64,000 nt of DNA, taken from positions 14,030,001 to 14,094,000 of the forward strand of contig JAKSXM010000040.1 of assembly GCA_022575985.1 (NCBI GenBank), written 5' to 3'. Below are positions 10,991 to 22,387 of this stretch, piece by piece (position 1 is the first letter of the stretch; every line of letters starts with the position of its first letter). Both the position numbers and the translations under genes were made by a program. Under the pieces are notes generated by a model that saw only the letters and a program-made list of their open reading frames with translations, was not told the origin of the DNA and made no database searches. Origin of the DNA: Anagrus nilaparvatae. Its lineage: Eukaryota; Arthropoda; Insecta; Hymenoptera; Mymaridae.

Positions 10991-11845
10991 GTTCTGATAG
11001 AGCTGTATTTAATCTCCAAGCAAATAATCAAAACAATAATAACAATATAAATCCTCTTAACGAGGTTGACACTTTTAAAAATGGGAGATATATATACACA
11101 AACGAGGCATTTTGGAGAATTTTTGGTTTCCCATTACATGAAAGATATCCTGCTGTTGTACACTTATCAGTACATTTAGAAAACGGAGAGAGAATATACT
11201 TTAACAATAATCAGAATTTACATGATGTCGTAGAAAATAGACGAAGAACAACACTAACTGGATTTTTTAAGTTGTGCCAAGAAGATGCTTTTGCAAGAGA
11301 ATTGACTTATCAAAATGTGCCTCAATATTATACATGGTGTAATACCAACAAAATTTGGAATAAAAGAAGACAAGGAACACCCGTAGAAGAATGGCCAGGA
11401 ATTTATCAAACTGATACTATTGGAAGAGTGTACGTAGTTCATATAGCAAATTTTGAATGCTATTGCCTAGGACTTTTGTTACATAATATTCAGGGTCCAA
11501 CAGGTTACAATGATTTAAAAACTGTTAACGGAGTAGTATATGAGACTTTTATACAAACCTACCAAGCACTTAATTTATTAGCAAATGATAATCATTGGGA
11601 GGAAACAATGGCAGATGCAAAATTAACAAGGTAAAATATTCATTTTAAAATATTAATATTATTTTCATTTATAATATAAATACTTAATTTCGTGTACTTA
11701 TAATTAGGTCTCCGAAACAAATTAGACAATTTTTTGCAATTCTTATAACAACGTGTGGTGTAAGTAACCCACTAAATTTATGGGACAGATATAAAGATTG
11801 CATGTCTGATGATATTCTGTTTCACCTGACGCTAATTTCACACAA
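10991..11845 (+). pseudogene. Helitron 1 Rep to helicase linker
   Basis: Follows a 79-nt intron (10912-10990). Motifs typical of Helitron proteins between Rep and helicase are clear: EAFWRIFGFPLHERYPAV, LTGFFKLC, YYTWCNTNKIWNKRR, IGRVYVVHIANFECYCL and LLHNIQGPTGYNDLKTVNG. A 77-nt intron (11631-11707) has GTAAAA and ATTAG ends, then SPKQIRQFF...CGVSNPLNLWDRYK. A frameshift near 11840 precedes the helicase. Confidence 0.85.
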
Positions 11846-12895
11846 CATATGTACGATCAGGCCTTAACAATGATTGACAATGAAATATTAATTATGTCAA
11901 GTAAACATCTAGAAGATTTTGGTTTACCTTTCGTTCGGCCTGAGAATCACCAAAACTCGGAGATCATAAATGAGACAAGTTATGATTTACAAAAAATAGA
12001 GGCGTTAATTAGAGAATCGGTTCCCAAGCTAACTGCTGAACAAGCACAATTTAGAAACATAATTTTAGGTAAATTAAGAAATAATGAAGGTGGTCTATTT
12101 TTTTTGGATGCTCCAGGTGGAACTGGAAAAACATTCCTACTTAATTTACTTTTGGTAGAAACCAGAAACTTAGGATACATAGCATTAGCAATGGCATAAT
12201 CGGGAATTGCAGCCACACTGCTGGAAGGTGGAAAAACTGCTGATTATCTATTAATGTTAGCCTTAAATATTGCAGAGCAGGAATCGCCAACATGTAACAT
12301 AAGCAAAAATAGTAATAGAGGAGAGCTATTACAAAGGAGTAAGTTAATAGTGTGGGACGAGGTCACAATGTCACATAAGAAATCAATCGAGGCATTAAAC
12401 CTCTCCTTGCAGGGCTTAAAGAGCAATCAGAATTTAATGGGAGGAACAATTGTCATTCTGTCAGGCGATTATAGGCAAATTTTGCCTATAGTACCACGTG
12501 GGACACTGACAGATGAATTCTCAGCATGTTTTAAATCTTCTAATTTATGGGCACAAACACAAAAATTCAGATTGACTATAAGCTTACGAGCACGAAATCT
12601 AAGAGGACGTCCATCAACTTTTCCGAATGAACTTATTAAGGTGGGAGAAGATTTATTAGAAAGAGATGACAACAATCAAGTTACTTTAAGTGACAAACTA
12701 TGCAAAAAAGTAAATAATGTAAATGATTTAATTGAAAATGTTTACCCACATTTAGAAAATAATTATCTAACTGATGAATGGTTATATGAAAGAGCGTTGT
12801 TGGCCCCAACGAATGATAATATTAATCAATTAAATGCAGTGCTATTAGAACGTATTCCTAATGAAGTTAAATGTTTTACATCTTTAAATACTTTG
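11846..12895 (+). pseudogene. Helitron 1 PIF1-type helicase, N-terminal two thirds
   Basis: Walker A reads DAPGGTGKTF; a TAA at 12197-12199 interrupts the usual SSGIAA motif, which then appears as SGIAATLLEGG. Walker B reads IVWDEVTMSHK, and motif III LSGDYRQILPIVPRG. These are the signatures of the superfamily 1B PIF1/RRM3 helicases in Helitrons, which unwind DNA from the nick. The exon ends at 12895 in front of a GTATGG donor. Confidence 0.9.
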
Positions 12896-12998
12896 GTATG
12901 GTACTTATTTTACTTTTTTTAAAATTCATTAGCAGATGAATTTTCAATAAATAAATAATCAGTAATATTCAATAAATATTTATAATTTATTATTTCAG

Positions 12999-13496
12999 GT
13001 TCATGAAGAAGAAACAATTACATATCCAAATGAATTTCTAAATGTAATTGAAACTTCGGGATTACCTTTGCACCAAATTAAACTGAAAGTCGGAGCACCT
13101 ATAATACTTATTAGAAATCTTCGTCCACCAATACTTTGTAATGGAACCAGACTGCGTATAATAAGTTTCATAGGCAATCATATAATTAAAACAAAAATTT
13201 TAACAGGAATGGGTAAAGGAGAAGAAGTATTGATACCAAAAATACCTTTAATACCCGACAACCTTCCGTTCCAGTTTAAGCGTCTACAATTGCCAATAAA
13301 TTTGGCTTTTGCTATAACAATTAACAAGGCCCAGGGACAAACTTTAGATTTTGCAGGTATAGACTTAAGAACACCTTGCTTTGCGCATGGTCAATTGTAT
13401 GTGGCATTATCAAGAGTTAAGAGCAAAAATAATTTGTTTGTTTTGGCAAATGGGAATAAAACTGATAACATAGTATACAGGAGAGCATTGAGATGA
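12999..13496 (+). pseudogene. Helitron 1 PIF1-type helicase, C-terminal exon
   Basis: After a 103-nt intron (12896-12998, GT...TTTCAG) the frame continues directly as VHEEETITYPNEFLN, then LKVGAPIILIRNL, PILCNGTRL, AITINKAQGQTL (motif V) and GQLYVALSRVKS (motif VI). It ends with a TGA at 13494-13496. Joining the two exons keeps phase 0. This exon has no internal stop and is the freshest-looking part of the gene. Confidence 0.9.
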
Positions 13497-14075
13497 TGGT
13501 AATGCATTAACTTATTTACAAATAATACATATTTACTTTTATTATATAAAGAATATTTTTTTAGGTAACAATTAATAAGTTACATTTCAATATTAGAAAG
13601 TTTATAAAATTTATATTCACATGTTAAACGTAGGAAATAAAAATATGTTATATTAATTATAAAATATGTTTGATAAATAATAAATTTATAAGATAATTCT
13701 CTAATAATTATAAATAAAAATTATAATAAAAATTCTCCAATAATTCTCTAATAATTATAAATAAAAAATTATTATTTAATTCAAATTTTTAATTAAAAAA
13801 TAAAAAAATTCCTTATTTTGTTCCTATTTAAATTCGTTTAAAATACCTGCTTAAATTCGTATAAAGCAGGTAAATAATATTTAATTACATATGTAACAGT
13901 TAATTTAGAGAAAAATAATTCTTAATTATGATTAGGGAATCAATCAGAACATAAAACTTTTAATTAATATTTCACCTAGGCTGCTGTGAAGGGATTGAAT
14001 GCGTAATTTTTAATTAACAAAAAAAAAGGAAATAGAACACAGGGGGGGTGGAGCCCCCCCTGACAACTATGCTAG
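13497..14075 (+). promoter_or_regulatory. Helitron 1 3' region and hairpin/CTAG terminus
   Basis: AT-rich untranslated sequence with a local duplication of TTCTCTAATAATTATAAATA (near 13700 and 13750). It ends in a G7/C7 hairpin (14042-14060) and CTAG (14072-14075) before T. This is the transposition terminator structure of Helitrons. It shares sequence with the minus-strand 3' ends at 6397, 44229 and 48549. Confidence 0.8.
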
Positions 14076-14524
14076 TATGTATATATATGTTAATTTTCTA
14101 AGTTCATTGCTCTTTCATTTCTCTCTTTTTTATAATTAGTCTTGTATAAGCAGCAACTCTGTCAAAAAACTATAAGATTGGAATGTGAATGTCACATCTA
14201 GCTTCGACAGGCAGCTGCGTTATTACCAAAATAGAAACAAGTCATCACAAGAGAGAGGGGAGGAGAGGGACCGATGAAAGTTTCTAAAACCATGCGCGGT
14301 CCCTTGCCCGAGAGGAGATGGCAATCAATCTGATTATACAGTTGAATAGACGCGCTTCTATTTCTTTGAGAAAAATATACATATATATATACATATATTA
14401 TAACTTGTTGAAATTAATCCTTAAAAATTAAGTTAATTATCAATTAAGAAATTAATTAATCAATATTACATTAATTAAATTAAATATTGTATTTTCATAA
14501 TAAATTTACATAATAAAATAAAAA
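14076..14524. other. Less AT-rich flank, nothing recognised
   Basis: Sequence directly after the Helitron 3' end. It includes a purine-rich GAGAGAGGGGAGGAGAGGGA run and a CATGCGCGGTCCCTTGCCCGAGAGG block. No ORF or RNA fold was recognised. Confidence 0.4.
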
Positions 14525-14846
14525 CTACGTTATTCAAGGCAAAATTTGTCCAATTGATTCATTTTTAATTGGATAGTGGGAAATTCATTTTCCAATTTTC
14601 ACCAAAGAGCGAAATTACACTGTCTCCACCAATCAAACTTGACCTTGCAGATGATAAGCTAAAAATAAAAATAAGACCGACAAAAAAAATATTTTTCAGT
14701 GATGAAACTGCAAAAGAGCATGCTAGTCAATTTTTGCACCAATATTTTTTGATTTTTAATAGCGACAATAGACAACCACTTTTAGATGCTTACCATGAAC
14801 AAGCATGTTTTAGCTTAACGATACCTCCTGCACCTAATAATAGGTA
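14525..14846 (+). pseudogene. NXF1-like gene fragment (nuclear RNA export factor)
   Basis: Encodes SPPIKLDLADDKLKIK, then ASQFLHQYFLIFNSDNRQP and LLDAYHEQACFSLTIPPAP. This matches the junction between the leucine-rich repeats and the NTF2-like domain of the mRNA export receptor NXF1/TAP, with the LLDAYHxxACFSLxIP block especially clear. A stop at about 14559-14561 (before LDSGK) breaks the frame. A splice donor (AATAG|GTAGAT) sits at the 3' end, so one exon seems preserved with its border, and no further NXF1 exon follows. It is therefore a DNA-level copy of a gene piece, not a processed copy. Confidence 0.75.
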
Positions 14847-15653
14847 GATTAATATGAAACATACGTTTTTTTAAATTAAATTTTCACAAGTTAATTTTTA
14901 TAAATATAAATCAAAAAGTGCGAGTGTTATATTATATTATTAATAAAATTTAAATATAGAGCAAATAGCGTCTGCTCTCCAATATTCTATACCTATTATT
15001 TTTTTTTAAATAAAAATGTTTATTTATTAATACTAGACCAGAAAAGTTATTGTGTATATATAGCTCTATTATTATTATTATTATTATTTTATTTACTATT
15101 TAGTTAGATGTATGTACATAAATTTTATACTTATAGAATTTTGAATAATTTTTATACATTTGTGAATTTAAAAAAGTAGTTTTAAACACTGTACTTATCT
15201 TTAATATTATAAATTTATATTGTACTCATATATCAAAATGTTTATTAAATAAAAATATAAAATAAAAATGTTTGCTATCAAAATTTATATTTTTATAAAT
15301 TATTGTTTGCTCCGTGCATGGCTCCAAGGACTGCACTCACTGTCGTCTGCTTCAGATTTTTCACAAAATTCTTTCGTTTTTCAGGACCAGCTGATTAGAG
15401 TTCTCTCCAAAACAAGCACGAGCGATGTTTTTGCATTTTTTTAATAATTGCAACATCAATTCTTCTCACAATTTGTGTTATACATACTTGCAAATGCAAT
15501 AAGACAAAATTTTATTTTAATTTTTAAAATAAGTTTTCTATTTTATCGTGTATGAAAAATATGCCATCAATTTTATCAACAATAGTTACTCAGTTAAAAA
15601 TTTGTTTCAATTAATAATCAGGCATAAATTTTAAGATATAAAAATAAATATAA
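14847..15653. other. AT-rich spacer between the two gene fragments
   Basis: No gene recognised. Contains an (ATT)n run at about 15068-15090. The stretch 15301-15440 (GCTCCGTGCATGGCTCC..., GGACCAGCTGATTAGAG) is less AT-rich and could be the tail of a host intron or upstream region copied with the FOXRED1-like piece. Confidence 0.4.
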
Positions 15654-16433
15654 ATGAAGATGTTACCAAGTTTTTAAAAATATTGCGGTAAGAAAAGAAA
15701 TTTAATGCAATTTGGAAAAACAATATTTATACGTCAACTGTAAGCAAATATAAAATCTTTTTTTATTTTACTTATTTAAAGTAATTATCAAAATTTATTC
15801 TATGAGGTTTATTAATTTTTTAGCATTATGGAGGAAAAGAAAAAGCAGTTGAGAGTAAAAAACTTCCAGAAGTTAAGACTTTTGAGGATAAATAACTTTC
15901 AGAAGTTACAAGTTTTGGGGATAAAAAACTTTCAGAGGTTACAAGTATTGGGGATACAAACTTCCAAAAGTAAAAACTTTTGTAGATATGAAACTTCCAG
16001 AAGTTAAAAATTATGTCGCTTATGAAAAAGAACCAGTTCAAAAAGTAGCACACTGTATAAAAAGAGATGTGGCAGAGTTAAAAACATTAATAAATGAAAA
16101 TGAAAGGGTAATTGATTGAGGTCATCCAGCAGCTCCAATTTTTCCAAATTATTGCGATATTCTTATTATTGGAGGTGGTGCAATAGGTGCTTCTTGTGCA
16201 TACTGGATTAAAAAAAATAGGAGGAAAAGATCTGAGAGCTTTAGTAGTAGAAAAAGATCCAAGTGTAGGTGTTATTATTTTTTTTTTAATTTAATATTTT
16301 TTGAAAGTAATAAAAATTTCATTTTCTAAATACAGTAGCTTCAACTGTCTTTTCAGTTGTAGGCTTAAGGCAGCAATTTTCTTTGGAAGAAAATATCGAA
16401 ATGTCTTTCTATGGAGCTGAATTTAATAAATAT
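15654..16433 (+). pseudogene. FOXRED1-like gene fragment (FAD oxidoreductase, mitochondrial)
   Basis: Three exon-like parts are seen: 15654-15687 (MKMLPSF then a frameshift), 15824-16268, and 16336-16433, separated by GT-AG introns. Exon 2 carries CDILIIGGGAIGASCAYWIKK, the Rossmann FAD-binding GxGxxG-type motif, then LRALVVEKDPS. Exon 3 carries ASTVFSVVGLRQQFSLEENI and MSLYGAEF. Both blocks match FOXRED1, the complex I assembly oxidoreductase. Before the motif is a minisatellite of about five 11-codon units (KLPEVKTFEDK-like). A stop at about 15893, another near 16117, a frameshift in the K-rich WIKK region and the absence of the rest of the protein mark it as a pseudogene. Confidence 0.75.
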
Positions 16434-16795
16434 TAATTATTATAATCAGAGATTAAAAGTAAATTAATTTAAAGTAAATTATAATAAACGGCGCCATAAA
16501 TGGCACAGTAATAAATAAATGTGGGAGTTCGGTTTGAGACAGGGTTTTAACATCAAAAACCTTTTATTTATTTATATATTTAACGTGGCTCATCATGGCA
16601 TGCCATATTTCTTATAAATAATTTATACACCGTGCTTCAGCAGGGTGTAACATGAGTTTCCCTCGATATAATAATAATAATTGTTCTGAAAAATAATTTA
16701 ATTATTATAAAAAATTGTATAAATAAATATTATGGATATTATGCATAAAAATATGAAAAAAAAGGTATTTAAAATGTGACTACAGCTATATATTT
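16434..16795. other. AT-rich spacer with an unexplained GC-rich patch
   Basis: Holds CGGCGCCATAAATGGCACAG (about 16489-16508) and an imperfect hairpin ACACCGTGCTTCAGCAGGGTGT (about 16629). No ORF. The next element begins at 16796. Confidence 0.4.
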
Positions 16796-18573
16796 GGGCA
16801 TATCCATTACTTTTCATACAAACGTGTGCGCACCCATTACTCTGATCGGGCTCAAATTTTCAGGGGTGGTTTGAAGTAATAAAAAACTCAGCCAGCCAAA
16901 ATTTCAGCCATTTTGCAGGACGGGTTGCCGAGATACAAGCTCTAAAAGGTCCAAAAATAGCTGTTTTTAGCCAATTTTCAAAAATTTACTGGGCTTCAAT
17001 GATTAGGCCAAAAAATATCCGGATGGTCTCATTTTTTTCCTTGAACATTCAACTTTTACCAAAAAAATTTTCAAAAAGTTTCATGGAGTTGATTTTTACT
17101 GGCATTGATTAAGGTAAGATTTATTTTATCGAAAAATGCTGATTTTTGAACTTGAATTGTGACTCAGCATCATTAGCTAAAGATTTCCGGTTGGTTTTAT
17201 TAAAAGCGTCTATCAAAGAACTTTCAAATGAGACCTTAAACGTTAAAAAAGCTTATCAGGGACCGGAGATATAAGCAATTGAAAGTTTGCTGTTTCCGAA
17301 AATATCGATTTTTTAACAACTTTAATTGTCTGCAAAATTTTTCTCTGAGCACTTTAAGGGCTGAAAATTTTAGGAAAGCTTCTTTCGACAATAAAAAAAA
17401 TTCCCTAAAAATTTGGGCGATGGTATTGGCTTCTGTTCGTAGATATAAGACTCTGAAAATGTGTAATAATTGGACCAATATTGGCCAATAAATGGTTAAG
17501 GGGTCAACCAAAAAATTCTTCTTCTTCTATTCGAATAGCCAGGGAAAAATGAGCTAATTTAAAAAAAAAAATTTTTATTTTTGACCGAAAAATAAGCAAG
17601 TTATCATCATTTTAAGATTTTTTAAAAAATTTTCCAAAAATCCCATTTTTAGGGTCATTATACAGTATTCTAACTCGAAATAATGATAACTCGCTTATTT
17701 TTCGGTCTAAAATAAAAATTTTTTTTTTTAAATTGTCGAATTTTTTCCTGCCTATTCGAATATTTACAAATAAGAAACTTCTTATACGCAAAAATTATTT
17801 TTTTGGGCCAAAAACTACCCGAATACATTGACAAAATAAAGTAACTTCTAAAGTAATTTGCCAAAAAAAAATAATTTTTCCATACAAGAAATTTCTTTTT
17901 TGTAAATATTCGAATAGGCAGGAAAAAATTCGACAATTTAAAAAAAAAAATTTTTATTTTAGACCGAAAAATAAGTGAGTTATCATTATTTCGAGTTAGA
18001 ATATTGTATAATGACCCTAAAAATGGGATTTTTGGAAAATTTTTTAAAAAATCTTAAAATGATGATATCTTAAAATTTTCAGCCCTTAAAGTGCTCCGAG
18101 AAAAATTTTGCAGACGATTAAAGTTGTTAAAAAATCGATATTTTCGGAAACAGCAAACTTTCAATTGCTTATATCTCCGGTCCCTGATAAGCTTTTTTAA
18201 CGTTTAAGGTCTCATTTGAAAGTTCTTTGATAGACGCTTTTAATGAAACCAACCGAAAATCTTTAGCTAATGATGCTGAGTCACAATTCAAGTTCAAAAA
18301 TCAGCATTTTTCGATAAAATAAATCTTACCTTAATCAATGCCAGTAAAAATCAACTCCATGAAACTTTTTGAAAATTTTTTTGGTAAAAGTTGAATGTTC
18401 AAGGAAAAAAATGAGACCATCCGGATGTTTTTTGGACTAATCATTGAAGCCCAGTAAATTTTTGAAAATTGGCTAAAAACAGCTATTTTTGGACCTTTTA
18501 GAGCTTGTATCTCGGCAGCCCGATCGGAGTAATGGGTGCGCACACTTTTGTATGAAAATTAATGGATATGCCC
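16796..18573. mobile_element. Palindromic (snapback) DNA element, 1.78 kb
   Basis: The ends are GGGCATATCCATTA and TAATGGATATGCCC, directly flanked by ATTT on both sides (16792-16795, 18574-18577), which looks like a 4-bp target duplication. The left half (16796-17375) is mirrored in reverse complement at 18066-18573. An inner palindrome is centred near 17835. About 215 bases around 17375-17590 have no partner in the right arm. The ORFs inside are mirror images of each other and have no homology I recognise, so the element is non-coding. Confidence 0.85.
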
Positions 18574-18689
18574 ATTTATATGTACTTAAAATATTTTAAT
18601 TGTTTTAGTATGCTGATGATATGAAAAATATGTCAAGGAGTATGGTATGTGGAAGGTATTTCAATAAAAATATTTTTTTAATGATCTTT

Positions 18690-18852
18690 AAAAAAATTAG
18701 GTCTTAATTCCATAATGTTTGTGAAATATCATCGATTATATACATACACACACACATACAGATTTTTTTTAATACCGGTTTTTTAGCTTCCTGAGGTCTC
18801 TAAACTTGCTTATATGCCAGCAAATCAAAAACTAATTGAGGAACCAAAATTT
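18690..18852 (-). repeat. Dispersed repeat, short inverted copy of the 44905 element
   Basis: The reverse complement matches about 44925-45155, including the AGCTTCCTGAGGTCTC block, a CA/GT run and CATAATGTTTGTGAAATATC. No coding content. Confidence 0.75.
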
Positions 18853-20434
18853 ATTATAAATTATTTTTTAAGGGTACGAAAATTTAGGAACCTCGCAGAA
18901 TTACCGAAACCTCCCTTTTTGCATTTTTTGAGAAAATTTTAAATATTTTATTGTTCAAGTTATTTAAACCTTCACAAACAATAACGAAATAAAAAAAAAT
19001 AATCATACTTTTATCTATTTAAGTTTTAAAATTGTGAAATATAATATAGTCCGATACTTGAAAAAAATAAACTAACATTGAAGTTGTTGTTTTATTTTAA
19101 AATAATAAAATAATATCTTAAGCATTTATTTTTAATACATAACTTTTAATGATTGTACAAATTTAGTTTTCTATTATTAATAACAAATTAGTAAGATTAA
19201 TTCCAGACGGGTTATTTTTAAAAAAGGAGAACCGTGAAGACACGTGACTGTTTCCTATTGCGCTTTTTTGTATATATAAAAATACCGATGAATATAATCT
19301 TTCGTTACAGGTCTATATATTATATTCAATCTTTGCACATTGTTAACTATATAGCTTCACAATAAAAAGCTTAATAGAATATACAATAAAGAACTTATAC
19401 ATTAAAAATTTTTTATTACAAAATAATTGTATAACTTTTTTTGATAAAAACTATATAAAATATAGTAACATTGAGGCAACATAAGATTACGTGTTTGTCA
19501 CATAATTTTTTAAATTCATACAATCGTTACCAACATAAATCATTATAGGAGTTTCATCACTACTTACAAGCACATTAGTAAATACAAGTACTAGAGTAGT
19601 ATAAAATAAAATTAATTCCTTTTAAAGATTTACATATTTTTTAACATTAAATTTTTTCCAACTTTATATAGAAAAATAAGCTGTTATGCTTGTAATATGT
19701 TACGTTAAATGTGCCTTTATATTACTTCAATAGGTTTTTGGCATTTACAATAATAACGGGTTTGTGTACAAGCAATCAATGTGCATGGAAATTATTTAGG
19801 TATTATAGAATTTTTTAAACGTTAAAGATTTATTTAAATAATTAAAAATTATTCTACTTCCAAAAACTCGGATAATTCTTAGTTCCTAATCGAATTTATT
19901 TCATTTGAAAATTTGAGATTTGTCAACATAAGAGCTTAGATAAGTAAAATATATTGTAGACGACATGGGCGAAAAACTTCCTTACATAGTTTCTTAAACT
20001 TTTCTATACTATTTTTTAATTTTCATTATTTTTTGTTACAATCCATTTAGTTTGATATTATTAAGTTTTGATTTGTATTTTTAAGCTTTATGTTTCTTAT
20101 AAAATTAAAATTTTACAATTTTTTTTTTTTTTAATAACTAAAATAAAACAAAAGTTCTGGTCACTTTGAAAGTCAAACCAGACCATACAGAATCGTGCTA
20201 TTACAGTTATTAGACTCGATGACCCTCGAGTAACACTCCAGAAATTTTATCATTTATGTACAAATTTCAGGTTATCAACTTTGGGTCAAAAGTCAGGTAC
20301 GTAAGTATATTTTTAATTATATTATTACTTTTTTTTAAGTAAAAAAGATCAGAGCCCATTTAATATAGAGCTAGATCTATCGAAGAGCGCTCCTTAAATT
20401 ATTTTTTAAACATTTATTTTCTCAAATTAATAAT
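18853..20434. other. AT-rich non-coding region
   Basis: No ORF or RNA gene recognised. A TATATAAAAAT box at about 19273 and a CACGTG at about 19241 could belong to a promoter. A possible short exon (TTTCAG...GTACGTAAGT, about 20269-20294) precedes the Ulp1 gene. Both are guesses. Confidence 0.4.
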
Positions 20435-21060
20435 TCTGATAAACAAAAAAAATTTTACACACTTTGCAACCTCTTGAAAAACCTGTTATTTTATCTCAAA
20501 CCCAAAAAAAATCGATTTGAGCATATTCTACCTGATACTACTGAATTCTCTAAGGTATCTAAATCTTTTGATCAAAGACTATCATCGTCTACAGATATTA
20601 ACTGTTCTTTCAAGCAAGATGAAACAACAAATAATAACAGCTTACGTAATGAGATTCCAATGGAAACTAGTGAGACAAAACAAATCGTTAATGAAAGATC
20701 ACCATTTCTAGATTCTAAAACTAATGTGCAAAAAAATTATACTACTTCAGTGAATAATCCTGATAAACAAAAAAAATTTTATGTTCACACATTGCAACTT
20801 CTTGAAAAACCTGTTATTATATCTCAAACTAAAAAAAATAAATTTGAGCATATTTTACCTAATGCTTCTGAATTCTGTAAATTATCAAAATCTTTTGTTC
20901 AAACACTTTCATTACCTGCAGATATCTACAGCAGGCTAAAACAAGTAATACTAAGATTATACATAATAATGAGATTCCAATGGAAATAAATGAGACAAAA
21001 CAAATTGTTAATGAAAATTCACCTTTTCTAAATTCTACTTATAATGTGCAAAAAAATATT
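20435..21060 (+). repeat. Two tandem copies of a 320-bp coding repeat
   Basis: 20435-20756 and 20757-21060 align along their length. Both encode a unit with FEHILP, SxSF, NEIPME and VQKN blocks. Smaller 20-codon repeats (VPKILSN..., three copies) follow at 21096-21280. This is the region N-terminal to the Ulp1 domain. Confidence 0.8.
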
Positions 21061-21796
21061 ACTTCTCGAAAAAAAATAAAGAGTCCGGAAGTGGTTCCTT
21101 AAATTTTATCTAATTTTGCTGATGATAACGATGTGATTTCCATTGAATAAGAGGTTCCTAAAATTTTATCTAATGTTTCTAACGATAAAGATGTAATTTT
21201 CGTTAAAGGAGAGGCTCCGAAAATTGTATCTACTGTTGCTAATAATGACGAACCTATTTTTGTTAAAGAAAAACGGCATCACAGGCTTCAAGGTTACTTG
21301 TACCTAGAAACGGCGTATTAAATCTCAGTAACTTTTCGCTTACTAATGATAAAATCCAGTGGGTATTAGTTCATGGCGCGTGGCTGAACAATGACCACAT
21401 TGATAAATTTCATAGCCTACTATTTAATTCTTCTTCATATAGGTCTCAGCATTCTTATTGGCTTCAATGTCCGCATAGAATTCAACCCATACCATACGAT
21501 CAAAAACACATCCAACTTTGATCACTGGATTTGTGCTTATTACGATACCAGCTCAATTTACATTTATGATTCGTTAAATAAAAATAAATTGAAAAATTCA
21601 CAAAAAATATATTTATCTAAACTCTTTCCTGATTATGAAAATATTGGGATACAAATACATTTTCCAAAGTTACAGCATCAGAGAAATGGAACTGATTGTG
21701 GCGCTTTTGCTATTGCATTTGCTACAACTATTTACTTCAATAAAAAACCAGAGGATATGTACTATGATCAATCAAGATTGCGTCCTCATTTGGTAC

Positions 21797-21814
21797 AAAT
21801 ATTTAAATCAAGCA
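21797..21814 (+). repeat. LINE target-site duplication, left copy
   Basis: AAATATTTAAATCAAGCA, identical to 26489-26506. It lies inside the Ulp1 coding frame. Confidence 0.92.
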
Positions 21815-21961
21815 GGTTAAAAGTTAAATTTTTGTGTCTATGTAAATAAATTGATATAAAATAAAATTAATTGATTTAATAAATAAAAATATTTTGGTAT
21901 AAAAGTTAAAGTGATTGTTTTCGAAAAATTGTTTTTATTTTAAATAAAAAATAGAAGAAGA

Positions 21962-22387
21962 GTGAATAATTTGAGAATAAAATTAAGTGAGGTTATGAGC
22001 GAGGCTAGTTCAGCCTCGGAAAGTGATTTTGAAATTAAAAAAAGAAGAGGCAGAAAAACTAAAGCAGAATCACTATGTAATTTAGATAATATTGCAAAAT
22101 CGGGTGAAGAAGTTAAAAAGTTAATTAAATTTTTAAGCAAAAATAGTTATAAGACTTCACAGGAAGCAGTGAGAAACAGCATGGTGAAAGTCGTAAAAGA
22201 CAAAGATAAAGAGATTATGGTAGGCAACGAGTCATTATCAGATTATTTAAGAAGAAAATTTAATGGTTTGATTGATAAATTTAGCGAACAAGCAGAAGAA
22301 TTGAAAGAAATAAAAGCTTCTTTAACAAATATTGATGCAAAAGTATCAGAAATAGTATCAGTTGAGGTTAAAAAAGCAGAAGATTAA
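21962..22387 (+). CDS. LINE ORF1, N-terminal part
   Basis: Basic N-terminus (KKRRGRKTK) followed by a predicted coiled coil rich in Glu, Lys and Leu (EQAEELKEIKASLTNIDAKV). This is like LINE ORF1 chaperone N-termini, which trimerise and bind element RNA. It stops at 22385-22387; the rest of ORF1 lies in other frames downstream. Confidence 0.6.
   Translation: MNNLRIKLSEVMSEASSASESDFEIKKRRGRKTKAESLCNLDNIAKSGEEVKKLIKFLSKNSYKTSQEAVRNSMVKVVKDKDKEIMVGNESLSDYLRRKFNGLIDKFSEQAEELKEIKASLTNIDAKVSEIVSVEVKKAED

Larger units (their letters stand above)
7857..14075 (+). mobile_element. Helitron 1, autonomous type with introns, decayed
   Basis: A single gene runs through this span: arginine-rich repeats, a CxxC...CC zinc finger, Helitron N-terminal domain, Rep endonuclease region, and a PIF1-type helicase. 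The exons are separated by GT-AG introns of 63-357 nt. The 3' end is canonical: a hairpin of 7 Gs and 7 Cs at 14042-14060, then 11 bases, then CTAG at 14072-14075 followed by T. The 5' end is upstream of 7857 and not resolved. Frameshifts and stops in several exons indicate an inactive copy. Confidence 0.88.
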
